Source of the DNA: Phenylobacterium parvum
GTDB lineage: Bacteria; Pseudomonadota; Alphaproteobacteria; Caulobacterales; Caulobacteraceae
Direction of reading: 5' to 3'
DNA length: 37,109 nucleotides
Assembly (NCBI GenBank): GCA_029977805.1
Contig: JAPOKE010000009.1
Span: 1-37,109 of the forward strand
Shown piece by piece: positions 1 through 9,785 of this stretch. The notes beneath the pieces are model-generated. The model was given only the letters and a program-made list of their open reading frames with translations. It made no database searches and was not told the DNA's origin. How positions within the stretch are numbered: position 1 is the stretch's first letter; each line of letters opens with the position of its first letter. Both the position numbers and the translations under genes were made by a program.

Positions 1-1
1 C

Positions 2-91
2 GACGGCTATGTCGGACCTGACCGGCGCTTCAAGGACGGGGGGCTTCCCGAGGGCGTCGCCGTGGGCCGCCGGCGGGAGGACGCCGCCTAG
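2..91 (+). CDS. C-terminal fragment of a CDS running in from upstream of the window; response-regulator-like tail (…DGYVGPDRRFKDGGLPEGVAVGRRREDAA*)
   Basis: Open frame from base 2 to TAG at 89-91; the 'GPDRRF' tail resembles C-termini of some single-domain response regulators; only 29 codons visible. Confidence 0.4.
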   Translation, partial: DGYVGPDRRFKDGGLPEGVAVGRRREDAA

Positions 92-265
92 GACCATAAG
101 CTCCCGGATCGGAGGCCGGGGGACGGTCCTGGACCGAGGGATTTGCACCTTCCGGTTGAACCTCGGGGTCCGGGGCGTCCGGAAGGCGGCGAGATGAGGG
201 TTAGGCTTTGACTCCGGGGGCGCCGCGCCTGCAGGGTCATCGCACAAGGGGGAAGACGAGTATCC

Positions 266-739
266 ATGAGCGACGTGGCCCGCATCCATACGCCCGACGT
301 GCCGCTTGGCCGCCTCATCCGCATGCCCGGGGGCAAGACGGCGGGACAGGCCATCGCCGACGCGGAAAAGGGCCTGGAATCGCTCCAGGCCGAGAGCATG
401 AGCGAGCTCCAGCGCGTCCTGAAGAAGGCCGAGGAGTACTACGCCCGGGCCGAAGGCAAGTTCAACGCCCTTGTGGTCAACGCCTTCTATGACCTGATCA
501 ACGGCGCCATCGGCCTGCCCACCGCCAGCAAGGACCGGGCGATCGACAGCATGCTGGTCAGCCTGGCCGACCTGCTCGACTACTACCGGACCTCCGGCGA
601 CTGGGGCGACAAGTCCGTCCAGGTCCACCTCAGCACCTTCCAGCTCCTGCTCCGCACGGAGGGCGTCCGCGACCTTGAGGGAACCGAGGCCATCCTGTCC
701 GGCCTCAAGAAGGTCAGCCGCAAGGCCGCGCGCGGCTGA
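266..739 (+). CDS. Conserved hypothetical protein, 157 aa, helical/acidic
   Basis: ATG ORF preceded by purine-rich 'gggggaagacgag'; codon usage consistent with the GC-rich genome; no family recognised. Confidence 0.65.
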   Translation: MSDVARIHTPDVPLGRLIRMPGGKTAGQAIADAEKGLESLQAESMSELQRVLKKAEEYYARAEGKFNALVVNAFYDLINGAIGLPTASKDRAIDSMLVSLADLLDYYRTSGDWGDKSVQVHLSTFQLLLRTEGVRDLEGTEAILSGLKKVSRKAARG

Positions 740-812
740 GAGGGCGGGGCCGGCGGCTGGACCGGGACGGGCCGCTGGGCCAAGATCGGCCGCGTCCCCC
801 GGGAGGAGCCCC

Positions 813-1922
<1,110 letters not shown>

Positions 1923-1988
1923 GCCGGCCCGCCGGCGCAACCGTCATCACAGTCCAGCAAGGGGGCGGAACCCCCGGGGGAAACGCAC

Positions 1989-2939
1989 ATGATCCAGACC
2001 CGCATCACCGACATGCTCGGCATCCGCTATCCCATCATCCAGGCCCCCATGGGATGGATCGCCCGCTCGGCCCTCGCTTCGGCGGTGTCCAACGCCGGCG
2101 GCATGGGAATCATCGAGACCTCCTCCGGCGACCTGCCGGCGGTGCGCGAGGAGATCCAGAAGATGCGGGGGCTCACCGACAAGCCCTTCGGCGTCAACAT
2201 CGCCCAGGCCTATGTCCGCGACCCGGACATCGTCTCCTTCGTCGTCGACCAGGGCGTGAAGTTCGTCACCACCTCGGCGGGTGATCCCAACCGCTACTGC
2301 GCGGCCCTGAAGGAGGCCGGCCTGACCGTCTTCCACGTGGTTCCCTCCCTGGCGGCGGCCATCAAGGCCATCGAGGCCGGGGTGGACGGCCTGGTGGTCG
2401 AGGGCGGCGAGGGCGGGGGCTTCAAGAGCTCGCGCGAGGTCTCCACCATGGTCCTCCTGCCCCTGGTCTGATCGAAGCTGGACGTGCCCATCGTGGCCGC
2501 CGGGGGGATCAGCGATGGCCGCAGCATGGCCGCCGCCTTCGCCCTGGGCGCCGAGGGCGTGCAGATGGGAACCCGCATGGTCTCCGCGGCCGAGAGCCCG
2601 GTGCACCAGAACTGGAAGTCCGCCATCGTCGACGCCAAGGAAACCGACACGGTGTTCCTCAACCGCTTTGGTCCCGGGCCCGCCTGTCGCGCCCTGCGCA
2701 CGGAGAAGACCACCCTCCTGGAAAAGGAACCCGGCGAGAACGGGGTCGCCCCCGAGTTCCGCCGTTCGCAGGAACTCTACTTCGGCGGTGACATGGAGGC
2801 CTCCATCGCCCTGTCGGGCCAAGTGGCGGGCCGCATCGAGTCCGTCAGGCCCGTGGCCGAGATCATCTCCGAGATGGTGGCCGAGTTCGAGACGATCATG
2901 GACAGGCTCTCGTCGCGGTTCGCCACCGCGCGCGCCTGA
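1989..2939 (+). pseudogene. Nitronate monooxygenase / 2-nitropropane dioxygenase-like FMN protein interrupted by an in-frame TGA at 2469-2471
   Basis: Two ORFs in the same frame (1989..2471 and the continuation to 2939) form one continuous family-like protein: …REVSTMVLLPLV*SKLDVPIVAAGGISDGRSMAAAFALGAEGVQMGTRMVSAAESPVHQNW…. Confidence 0.8.
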
Positions 2940-2952
2940 CCCTGGGCGGCGT

Positions 2953-3333
2953 TCAGGCGGCCAGGGCGTCGGGGGCGGGGCTGTAGCTTTCCTCGTCCCA
3001 CAGGGCGTCCCACTCGGCCCAGCGGGCCGAGGCCTCGCGCAGGCGGGCGTCGTCGCGGACCAGGACCACCTCGCCCTGGGCCTCGTCCCAGACCACCGTC
3101 AGGTCGCAGAGGCGCAGGTCGGGCGCGTCCAGCCGGCCCAGCCGGACCAGGTCCCGGGCCATGGCCTCCGACAGGCGCAGGCGCAGGCGTCCGCCCGAAA
3201 GGCGTTCGGCCCGGTCGGCGTGGCGGATCACCGCCTCGATCATGGCCGGGGTGGCGGGGCGCAGCGGCCGGCGCGCGTCAAAGCGGAAGGCGGCGTCGGG
3301 ACGGGTGGGGCGGATCGACTGGACATTCTGCAT
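2953..3333 (-). CDS. Hypothetical protein, ~126 aa (MQNVQSIRPTRPDAAFRF…)
   Basis: Minus-strand ORF; start chosen at 3333 with AGGAAAGG upstream; ends 14 bp from the convergent NMO gene. Confidence 0.6.
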   Translation of the reverse strand: MQNVQSIRPTRPDAAFRFDARRPLRPATPAMIEAVIRHADRAERLSGGRLRLRLSEAMARDLVRLGRLDAPDLRLCDLTVVWDEAQGEVVLVRDDARLREASARWAEWDALWDEESYSPAPDALAA

Positions 3334-3443
3334 CTTGGAGACCTTTCCTGGGGCTCGCGCCTTGCGTTGAGCAAGGAATGGACCGATGCTGCGCCAGAAG
3401 CGGACGTAGGTTTTCCATCTGTTCTCATTTTCCGGGGTGGGCG

Positions 3444-4436
3444 ATGCGACATGAGAAGGCGGCGCGGCTACTGGAGCTGGCCAGGCGTCTGGCGGCCTCG
3501 GCCGAGGGCCTGACCCTCGACGAGATGGCCTCGGCCATGCAGGTCTCGCGCCGGACGGTGGAGCGGATGCGGGACGCCGTCCGCGAAGCCTTCCCGCAGA
3601 TGGAGGAGGTCGCCGACCCGCCGACCGTGCGCTTCCGGATCCCCTCCGGGCTCGACGGCATCTTCCAGGCTCCGACGGCCGAGGAATTCGCCGCCCTGCG
3701 CGCCGCCGCGGACCAGTTCCGCCAGTCCGGCGCCACCGCCCGGGCCGGGGCCCTGGCCGCCCTGGAATCCAAGGTCCTGTCGGCCATCCGCTCGGGTGCA
3801 AGACGCCGGCTGGCGCCGGACATGGAGGCGCTGCTGGAGGCCGAGACCATGGCGGTGCATCCCGGGCCGCGACCCTTCGAGGACGAGGCCGTGCTGGGCG
3901 CCGTGCGCGAGGCCATCGTCTCCCTGCAGAGGCTGCGCTTCTTCTACGACGGCGGCTCGACCCCCGGGCGCGAGCGGGAGGTTGTCCCCTACGGCCTCCT
4001 GTTCGGGCGTTCGAACTACCTCGTCGCCGCGGAGGGCGCGGGCGGCGAGCCCCGGAACTGGCGGCTCGACCGCGTGCGCGACATCCGGGTCATCGCCGCG
4101 CCCGGCGCGCGCCCGGCCGACTTCTCGCTCTCCGCCTATGCCTCGCGCAGCTTCGGCATCTACCAGGATGCGGTGGAGGACGTGGTCCTGCACATCCTGC
4201 CGCACGGTGCGGACGAGGCCCTGGGCTGGCGCTTCCACGCCACCCAGGCCCTGGAGCCCCAGGCGGACGGCTCGGTCATCGCGCGTTTCCGCGCCGCCGG
4301 CATGCGGGAGCTCGCCTGGCACCTCTTCACCTGGGGCGACAAGGTCCGCATCCTCGCCCCCGACCGGCTCAGGGCCCAGATGGCGGAGGAACTGGCCGCC
4401 GCCGTCAGGGCGCACGGGGCGCAGGGGGCGTCCTGA
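3444..4436 (+). CDS. HTH/WYL-domain transcriptional regulator (YafY/DeoR-like architecture)
   Basis: N-terminal HTH (LLELARRLAASAEGLTLDEMASAMQVSRRTVERMRDAV) and WYL-like middle (RLRFFYDGGSTPGREREVVPYGLLFGRSNYLVAAEG…RNWRLDRVRDIRV). Confidence 0.85.
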   Translation: MRHEKAARLLELARRLAASAEGLTLDEMASAMQVSRRTVERMRDAVREAFPQMEEVADPPTVRFRIPSGLDGIFQAPTAEEFAALRAAADQFRQSGATARAGALAALESKVLSAIRSGARRRLAPDMEALLEAETMAVHPGPRPFEDEAVLGAVREAIVSLQRLRFFYDGGSTPGREREVVPYGLLFGRSNYLVAAEGAGGEPRNWRLDRVRDIRVIAAPGARPADFSLSAYASRSFGIYQDAVEDVVLHILPHGADEALGWRFHATQALEPQADGSVIARFRAAGMRELAWHLFTWGDKVRILAPDRLRAQMAEELAAAVRAHGAQGAS

Positions 4437-4445
4437 CGCCCGGGT

Positions 4446-6716
4446 TCAGGCCGTCTTCAGGGCCGCCAGCACCGCGTCGGGCCGGATCGGGAGGCGACGC
4501 ACCCGGGCTCCGACCGCGTTGAAGATGGCGTTGCCGATCGCCGGCGCCACCACGGTGGTGGCCGGCTCGCCCAGGCCCACCGGCGCGTGGTCGCTGTCCA
4601 CGAAGTCGATGGCCAGGTCGGGCACGTCGCTCATCCTCAGGGGCGTGTAGGCGCCCAGATTGGTCTCCTGGATGCGTCCGTCCCGGAAGGTGGCGCCCTC
4701 GTGGAGGGCGAGGCTCAGGCCCCAGAGGGCGGCCCCTTCCATCTGCGCCCGGGCGCCGTCCGGATGGATGATGGCCCCGGCGTCCACGACGATGTGGAGC
4801 TTCTCGACCTTGACCTCGCCCGTCCGGCGGTCGACCCGGACCCGGGCGGCGCAGGCCGTCCAGGTCGGCATGTCCCGCTCCTGGCCAAAGGTGGTGGCGA
4901 GGCCCAGCCCGACGTCCGCCGGCAGCTTGCCGCCCCAGCCTGCGGCCTTGGCGACCCGCGACAGGACGGCGGCCTGGCGGCGGGCGCCGCCCACCGCGTT
5001 CGGCGCCGAACCGGCGTTGCGGCCCGCGCCATCCAGCATCTTCAGGCGGAAGGCCAGGGGGTCCTGGCCGGTGGCGTGGGCCGCCTCGTCCATGGCGCTT
5101 TCCACGGCCCAGTTGGTCCAGCCCGGCCCCACCGAGCGCAGCCAGCCCGGGCGGAAGGCCCGGTTCGCCAGGTCGTTGGACAGGGCCCGAACCCGGTGGG
5201 CGCCGACATTGTACCAGTGGTTGGCGCCGTTGATCGCAAAGGGGTCGAAGGGCCGGTCATTCGCGCCCTTGGGCATGAAGAAGGGCGCCATGACCTCGGT
5301 GGGCCAGCCTGCGGCGGCGGCGTGGTCCATGGCCGTGACCCGGCCGCCCTCGCCGAAGGCCATCCTCACCCTCTGGACGGAGGGCGAGCGGAAGCTGTCG
5401 AACAGGGTGTCGTCCTCGCGGGTGAAGACCAGCTTGACCGGCTTGCCCAGGGCCTTGGCCGCCAGGGCCGCCGGCACGGCGTAGTCGCCGTTCAGCCGCC
5501 GCCCGAAGCCGCCGCCGAGCAGGTAGGTCTTGAGGACAATGCTTGCTTCCGGCCGGCCGAGGGCCTTGGCCAGGGTCGGCAGGATCAGGGACTGCCACTG
5601 GTTGCCCGTGTGGATCTCGAAGACGCCGTTGCGCTCGAAGGCCAGGGCGTTCAGCGGCTCCATCTGGAAGTGCAGGGCGGCGTCGGTGGCGTACTCCGCC
5701 TCGATCTTCGACTTCGCTGCGGCGAAGGCCGCCTCCACCCCCGGGTCATTGACCACCAGGGAGCCCGCGCCGGCGTCGGCGATCAGGGTCCGCGCCCGGG
5801 CCTCGAGGTCGGCGTCGGAGACCTTCGCCGTCGGACCGTTCTCCCAGGTCACCTTCAGGGCCCGCACGGCGCGATCCGCCGCCACGAAGCTGTCGCCGAG
5901 GGCCAGGACCCAGCCCGGGACCGTGCCAGAGGGATCGTCGAGGACCAGGTGCCCGCGATAGCCGGGAACACCCTTCGCTCCGGACTCGTCCACCGAGACG
6001 ACCTTGGACTCGTTGCGCGTCGGCGGCAGGACCGGCCGGGCGTAGACCATGCCGGCGATCTTCGCGTCGATGCCGAACATGGCCGAGCCATTGGTCTTGG
6101 CGGGGATGTCGCGGGCCTGGAACTCGCCGCCGATCAGCCGCCGCTCGGCCGCCGGCTTGATGGGCAGGGCGGCCAGCTCCTTGTCCGTGAAGCCGGTGCG
6201 CAGGCCGCCCTTCGCGACGATGTCGCCGTAGCTGACCGAACGCTTGCCGGCCAGGACCGCACCCTTGCGGGCGATGCAGGACGAGGCCGGGACGCCGAGG
6301 ATCTTCGCGCCGGCCTCGATGAGGGCGATCCGCCCGGCGGCGCCGGCCTGGCTCAGGAAGGGATAGCTCTGCCAGACCGACCAGGACCCGCCGGTGACCA
6401 TCAGGCCCCACTTGGGGTCGGTGTCGACGTGGACGATGCGGACCTTGTCCCAGTCCGCCTCGAGCTCATCGGCGACGATGCGGGCCAGGGCCGTCCCGAC
6501 GTGCTGGCCCATCTCGGCCCGGACGACGTTGACGGTCACGATCCCCTGGGCGTCGATGGCGTACCAGAGGCTGGGCTCGAAGGCCGCCGCCCCGGAATAG
6601 GGCCCGAGGGACACCGCAGCCTCGGCGGCGGCGGCGAAGCCGAAGGCCGCGCCCGCGGCCCCGGCGGCGATCAGGAACCGGCGGCGGCCGGGATCGGGGA
6701 TCAGGGGGCGGTTCAT
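4446..6716 (-). CDS. iorB: Isoquinoline 1-oxidoreductase beta-subunit-like / xanthine dehydrogenase-family molybdopterin-binding large subunit, with Tat-like signal
   Basis: Start at 6716 ([33 protein letters not shown]); motifs [45 protein letters not shown]; overlaps the iorA stop by ATGA. Confidence 0.88.
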   Translation of the reverse strand: MNRPLIPDPGRRRFLIAAGAAGAAFGFAAAAEAAVSLGPYSGAAAFEPSLWYAIDAQGIVTVNVVRAEMGQHVGTALARIVADELEADWDKVRIVHVDTDPKWGLMVTGGSWSVWQSYPFLSQAGAAGRIALIEAGAKILGVPASSCIARKGAVLAGKRSVSYGDIVAKGGLRTGFTDKELAALPIKPAAERRLIGGEFQARDIPAKTNGSAMFGIDAKIAGMVYARPVLPPTRNESKVVSVDESGAKGVPGYRGHLVLDDPSGTVPGWVLALGDSFVAADRAVRALKVTWENGPTAKVSDADLEARARTLIADAGAGSLVVNDPGVEAAFAAAKSKIEAEYATDAALHFQMEPLNALAFERNGVFEIHTGNQWQSLILPTLAKALGRPEASIVLKTYLLGGGFGRRLNGDYAVPAALAAKALGKPVKLVFTREDDTLFDSFRSPSVQRVRMAFGEGGRVTAMDHAAAAGWPTEVMAPFFMPKGANDRPFDPFAINGANHWYNVGAHRVRALSNDLANRAFRPGWLRSVGPGWTNWAVESAMDEAAHATGQDPLAFRLKMLDGAGRNAGSAPNAVGGARRQAAVLSRVAKAAGWGGKLPADVGLGLATTFGQERDMPTWTACAARVRVDRRTGEVKVEKLHIVVDAGAIIHPDGARAQMEGAALWGLSLALHEGATFRDGRIQETNLGAYTPLRMSDVPDLAIDFVDSDHAPVGLGEPATTVVAPAIGNAIFNAVGARVRRLPIRPDAVLAALKTA

Positions 6717-7204
6717 GAGCGCACCTCCGCCTTGCGCGCCGGACCGCCGCGGGCGCCCTTGCGGGCCGCCAGCTTCACCGCCTTGCGGATCCGCACATAG
6801 GCCATGCACCGGCAGAGATTGCCGTCCATGGCCGCCTCGATCTCGGCGTCCGTCGGATTGGGATTGGCCGAAAGCAGGGCGGCGGCCTGCATGATCTGGC
6901 CGGACTGGCAGTAGCCGCACTGCGGGGCCTGGGCCTCGACCCAGGCCGCCTGGACCGGGTGGACCCCGCCTGCCCCAAGGCCCTCGATGGTCGTCACCGA
7001 AAGGCCCTCGACGGCGCTGACGGGGGTCAGGCACGAGCGGATGGCCTGGCCGTCAACGTGCACCGTGCAGGCGCCGCACTGGCCGACCCCGCAGCCGAAC
7101 TTGGTCCCGGTCAGGCCCAGCTCGTCCCGGAGCACCCAAAGCAGGGGTGCGTCTCCGGGGCCGGAGGCCTCCACCTGTCGTCCGTTGACCCTGAACTTCG
7201 CCAT
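6713..7204 (-). CDS. iorA: Isoquinoline 1-oxidoreductase alpha-subunit-like, (2Fe-2S)-binding protein
   Basis: [28 protein letters not shown] plant-type 2Fe-2S and [10 protein letters not shown]…[16 protein letters not shown] second 2Fe-2S domain. Confidence 0.9.
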   Translation of the reverse strand: MAKFRVNGRQVEASGPGDAPLLWVLRDELGLTGTKFGCGVGQCGACTVHVDGQAIRSCLTPVSAVEGLSVTTIEGLGAGGVHPVQAAWVEAQAPQCGYCQSGQIMQAAALLSANPNPTDAEIEAAMDGNLCRCMAYVRIRKAVKLAARKGARGGPARKAEVRS

Positions 7205-7289
7205 GGCGAGAGCTCCCCTGCTGAGGTGTTTCCTTCCCTGGGGTGAGGCTGCGCCCGGGCCGTTCGTCTGTCCAGTCCCCTCCCGGGGA

Positions 7290-8327
7290 TCAGGCGCGGA
7301 ACAGGTCGACCAGGTCCCCGACCCAGGCCTTCAGGAGGTCCTTCTTTTCGGTCGACGTCCGGCCGTGGCGCACCACGATCAGGTCAAGGTCGGGGACGAG
7401 GACCGTGAACTGGCCCTCGTGGCCGTTGGCGGAGAAGGAGCCCGGGCCGCCGAGGTCCAGCCACCAGTGCGCGCCATAGCGCCCATCCGTGACGCCGGGC
7501 TGCTGGTAGGTGGGGGTGCGGGCGTAGTCGACCCAGCCCTCCGGCAGGATCCGCCGGCCATCCCAGGTCCCGTCGCGCAGGTAGAGCAGGCCGAAGCGGG
7601 CGAAGTCCCGGCCGCTCGCGAAGCAGAAGGAAGAACCGATGAAGGTGCCGGCCGGATCGAACTTGGGGACCGGCGTCTTCATCCCGAGAGGGCCGAAGAG
7701 ACGCTCGCGCATGAAGCCGGCGAAGGCCTCGCCCCTCAGGCCTGTCATGTCCGCGAGGATGCGACAGATGATGTTGGTCGTCCCGGAGGAGTAGCTGAAG
7801 TGGCTGCCCGGCGGATGCGCCAGGGGCTTGTCTGCGGCGTAGTGGGCGACGCTCGCCTTGCCGGACCCCCACATCATCTCGATGGTGTCCGAGGGCTTGT
7901 CCGGCTCGTAGACCTCGGCGAACTCCAGGCCGCTGGACATGCGCAGCAGCTGGTCCGTGGTGATCGCCCCGCGTGGATCGGCGGGCGTCCGCCACTCCGC
8001 CACCGGGGCGGGGTCGTGGATGTCCAGCAGGCCGTCGCCGACGATGACGCCCACCAGGGCGTGGGTCAGGCTCTTGGCCTTGGACCAGGACATGCAGGTG
8101 GCGTCCGGGCCGTGCTCGGGGCCGTGGCGCTCGACGAGAAGGCGTCCGCCCTGGACGATGACCACGGCGTGGGTCTCGTCGAAGTCGCTCATCCCGCGCG
8201 CCAGGTGGGCTTCGAGGCGCGCCCGGTCCACGCTGTCCGGCAGCGCCCCGGTCGGCCAGTCCAACGTCGGCCAGGGGGTCCCGGCCGGCTGGACCGGCAA
8301 GGGCGGCAGTCCCTCCGCCGCGCTCAC
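7290..8327 (-). CDS. Serine hydrolase / class C beta-lactamase-related protein
   Basis: SxxK ([16 protein letters not shown]), YSS motif ([13 protein letters not shown]), C-terminal HEGQ; GTG start at 8327 overlaps the preceding stop (GTGA). Confidence 0.85.
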   Translation of the reverse strand: MSAAEGLPPLPVQPAGTPWPTLDWPTGALPDSVDRARLEAHLARGMSDFDETHAVVIVQGGRLLVERHGPEHGPDATCMSWSKAKSLTHALVGVIVGDGLLDIHDPAPVAEWRTPADPRGAITTDQLLRMSSGLEFAEVYEPDKPSDTIEMMWGSGKASVAHYAADKPLAHPPGSHFSYSSGTTNIICRILADMTGLRGEAFAGFMRERLFGPLGMKTPVPKFDPAGTFIGSSFCFASGRDFARFGLLYLRDGTWDGRRILPEGWVDYARTPTYQQPGVTDGRYGAHWWLDLGGPGSFSANGHEGQFTVLVPDLDLIVVRHGRTSTEKKDLLKAWVGDLVDLFRA

Positions 8328-9259
8328 GCGACCAGCGCCCGGACTTCGGAGACTTCCTCGGGGGTCAGGATCCACTCGGCGCACCGGGCGTTGGCCTGGA
8401 CCTGCTCGGGGCTGGTCGCGCCGGCGATGACCGAGCTCACGGCCCCATGCCCGAGGAGCCAGGCGAAGGCGAGGTCTAGGATCCGCCTGCCCCTCTGCTC
8501 TGCCCAGCGGTCCAGGGCCTCGAGCCGGTCGAAGTTGCGGTCGTTCAGCGCCGCCTCTCCCCGCTTGCCCCAGGCGGCCAGCCGCGTGCCCTGCCGGGGC
8601 GGCTCGCCGCGATGGTACTTGCCGGTCAGGAAGCCGCTGGCCAGGGGGAAGTAGGGCAGGAGGCCAAGCCCGAAGCGCTCGCAGGCGGGAAGGACCTCGC
8701 GCTCGACGCCCCGTTCGAGCAGGCTGAAATTGTTCTGGGCCGAGACGAAGCGTTCCAGGCCCTGGGTGCGGGAGGTCCAGTCCGCATCGGCGATCTGCCA
8801 GCCGGTGAAATTGGAGTTGCCGATGTAGAGGACCTTGCCGGTCCGGACGAGGTCGTCGAGGGCGCGGAGCGTCTCCTCGATGGGCGTGTCCGCGTCCGGC
8901 ACGTGCATCTGGTAGAGGTCGATGTGGTCGGTGTTCAGGCGCTTCAGGCTGTCCTCGACCGCCTTGACGATGTAACGCCGCGCCCCGCCGCGCTGGTAGG
9001 CGCCCTCGCCCATGGGATTGGCGAACTTGGTGGCCAGGACCGCCTTGTCGCGCCGTCCCTTCAAAGCCTCGCCCAGGAACGCCTCGGACTTCGACCCTCC
9101 GTAGATGTCGGCCGTGTCGAAGAAGTTGATCCCGGCGTCGAGCGCGGCGTCGACGACCATCCGGGTCTGGGCCTGGTCGATCCGCATGCCGAAATTGTTG
9201 CAGCCGAGCCCGATGACGCTGACCTTCAGCCCGCTGTTCCCCAGCCGTCGCAGTTGCAT
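8324..9259 (-). CDS. Aldo/keto reductase
   Basis: MQLRRLGNSGLKVSVIGLGCNNFG, DAGINFFDTADIYGGSKSEAFLGEAL, DLYQMHVPD, YIGNSNFTGWQI. Confidence 0.92.
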   Translation of the reverse strand: MQLRRLGNSGLKVSVIGLGCNNFGMRIDQAQTRMVVDAALDAGINFFDTADIYGGSKSEAFLGEALKGRRDKAVLATKFANPMGEGAYQRGGARRYIVKAVEDSLKRLNTDHIDLYQMHVPDADTPIEETLRALDDLVRTGKVLYIGNSNFTGWQIADADWTSRTQGLERFVSAQNNFSLLERGVEREVLPACERFGLGLLPYFPLASGFLTGKYHRGEPPRQGTRLAAWGKRGEAALNDRNFDRLEALDRWAEQRGRRILDLAFAWLLGHGAVSSVIAGATSPEQVQANARCAEWILTPEEVSEVRALVA

Positions 9260-9359
9260 GGCGTCCTCCCCGAAAAACCAGACGCGCCCAGCCTAGGTCA
9301 GGCGCCCGGACGGCGCCAGACCCTGTCGCGGGCGGGGAGGGAGGTGCAGGGGCGAGGGC

Positions 9360-9518
9360 TCAGATCGCCCGGACCAGCCTCAGCGTCTCGGCGTTCTCGA
9401 CGGCCGCGCGACGGAGGTTCACCGCCTCGAAATCGATGGCGGCCTCCCTCTCGAACTCGCCGAAGGCGGCGGACTCATCCTCGGTCTCGAGGGGGGCGAA
9501 CAAGGGCCGGTAGTTCAT
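9360..9518 (-). CDS. Small acidic protein, 52 aa (MNYRPLFAPLETEDESAAFGEFEREAAIDFEAVNLRRAAVENAETLRLVRAI)
   Basis: Hand-translated; not in the supplied ORF track. ATG at 9516-9518 preceded (minus strand) by TGGGAGGTCGTC, a strong SD. Confidence 0.45.
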   Translation of the reverse strand: MNYRPLFAPLETEDESAAFGEFEREAAIDFEAVNLRRAAVENAETLRLVRAI

Positions 9519-9785
9519 GACGACCTCCCATTCCGGGTGCGGGAGGCCAGTTAAGGGTCGTTAACCTTTGCCCGCCAAGGGGCATCCGGGGACTCTCACG
9601 GACTCTTGAATTCGGGCCCCCGGCGTCAGGCTCGCCGGAATTTCGGGGCGGGGCGGCATGACATCTGGTCTTGCCCGCCGTCCGACCTTAAAGAATGGAC
9701 TCAGCGCCCACGCGAAGCGGCGAAGGACCGGGTCCCGGAAGAGGATCAGGCCCCGCCCGCCGGGCGACCTGGGAGGAAACGGGTC

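Noticed and set aside
1956-1975. GGGGGCGGAACCCCCG hairpin before the NMO gene as a terminator
   Set aside because: 5-bp G/C stem without a T-run; more likely incidental around the ribosome-binding region.
4587-6800. 737-aa plus-strand ORF antisense to iorB
   Set aside because: Shadow ORF from high GC3 in the real minus-strand gene; low-complexity G/A/R/V/D composition and no recognisable domain.
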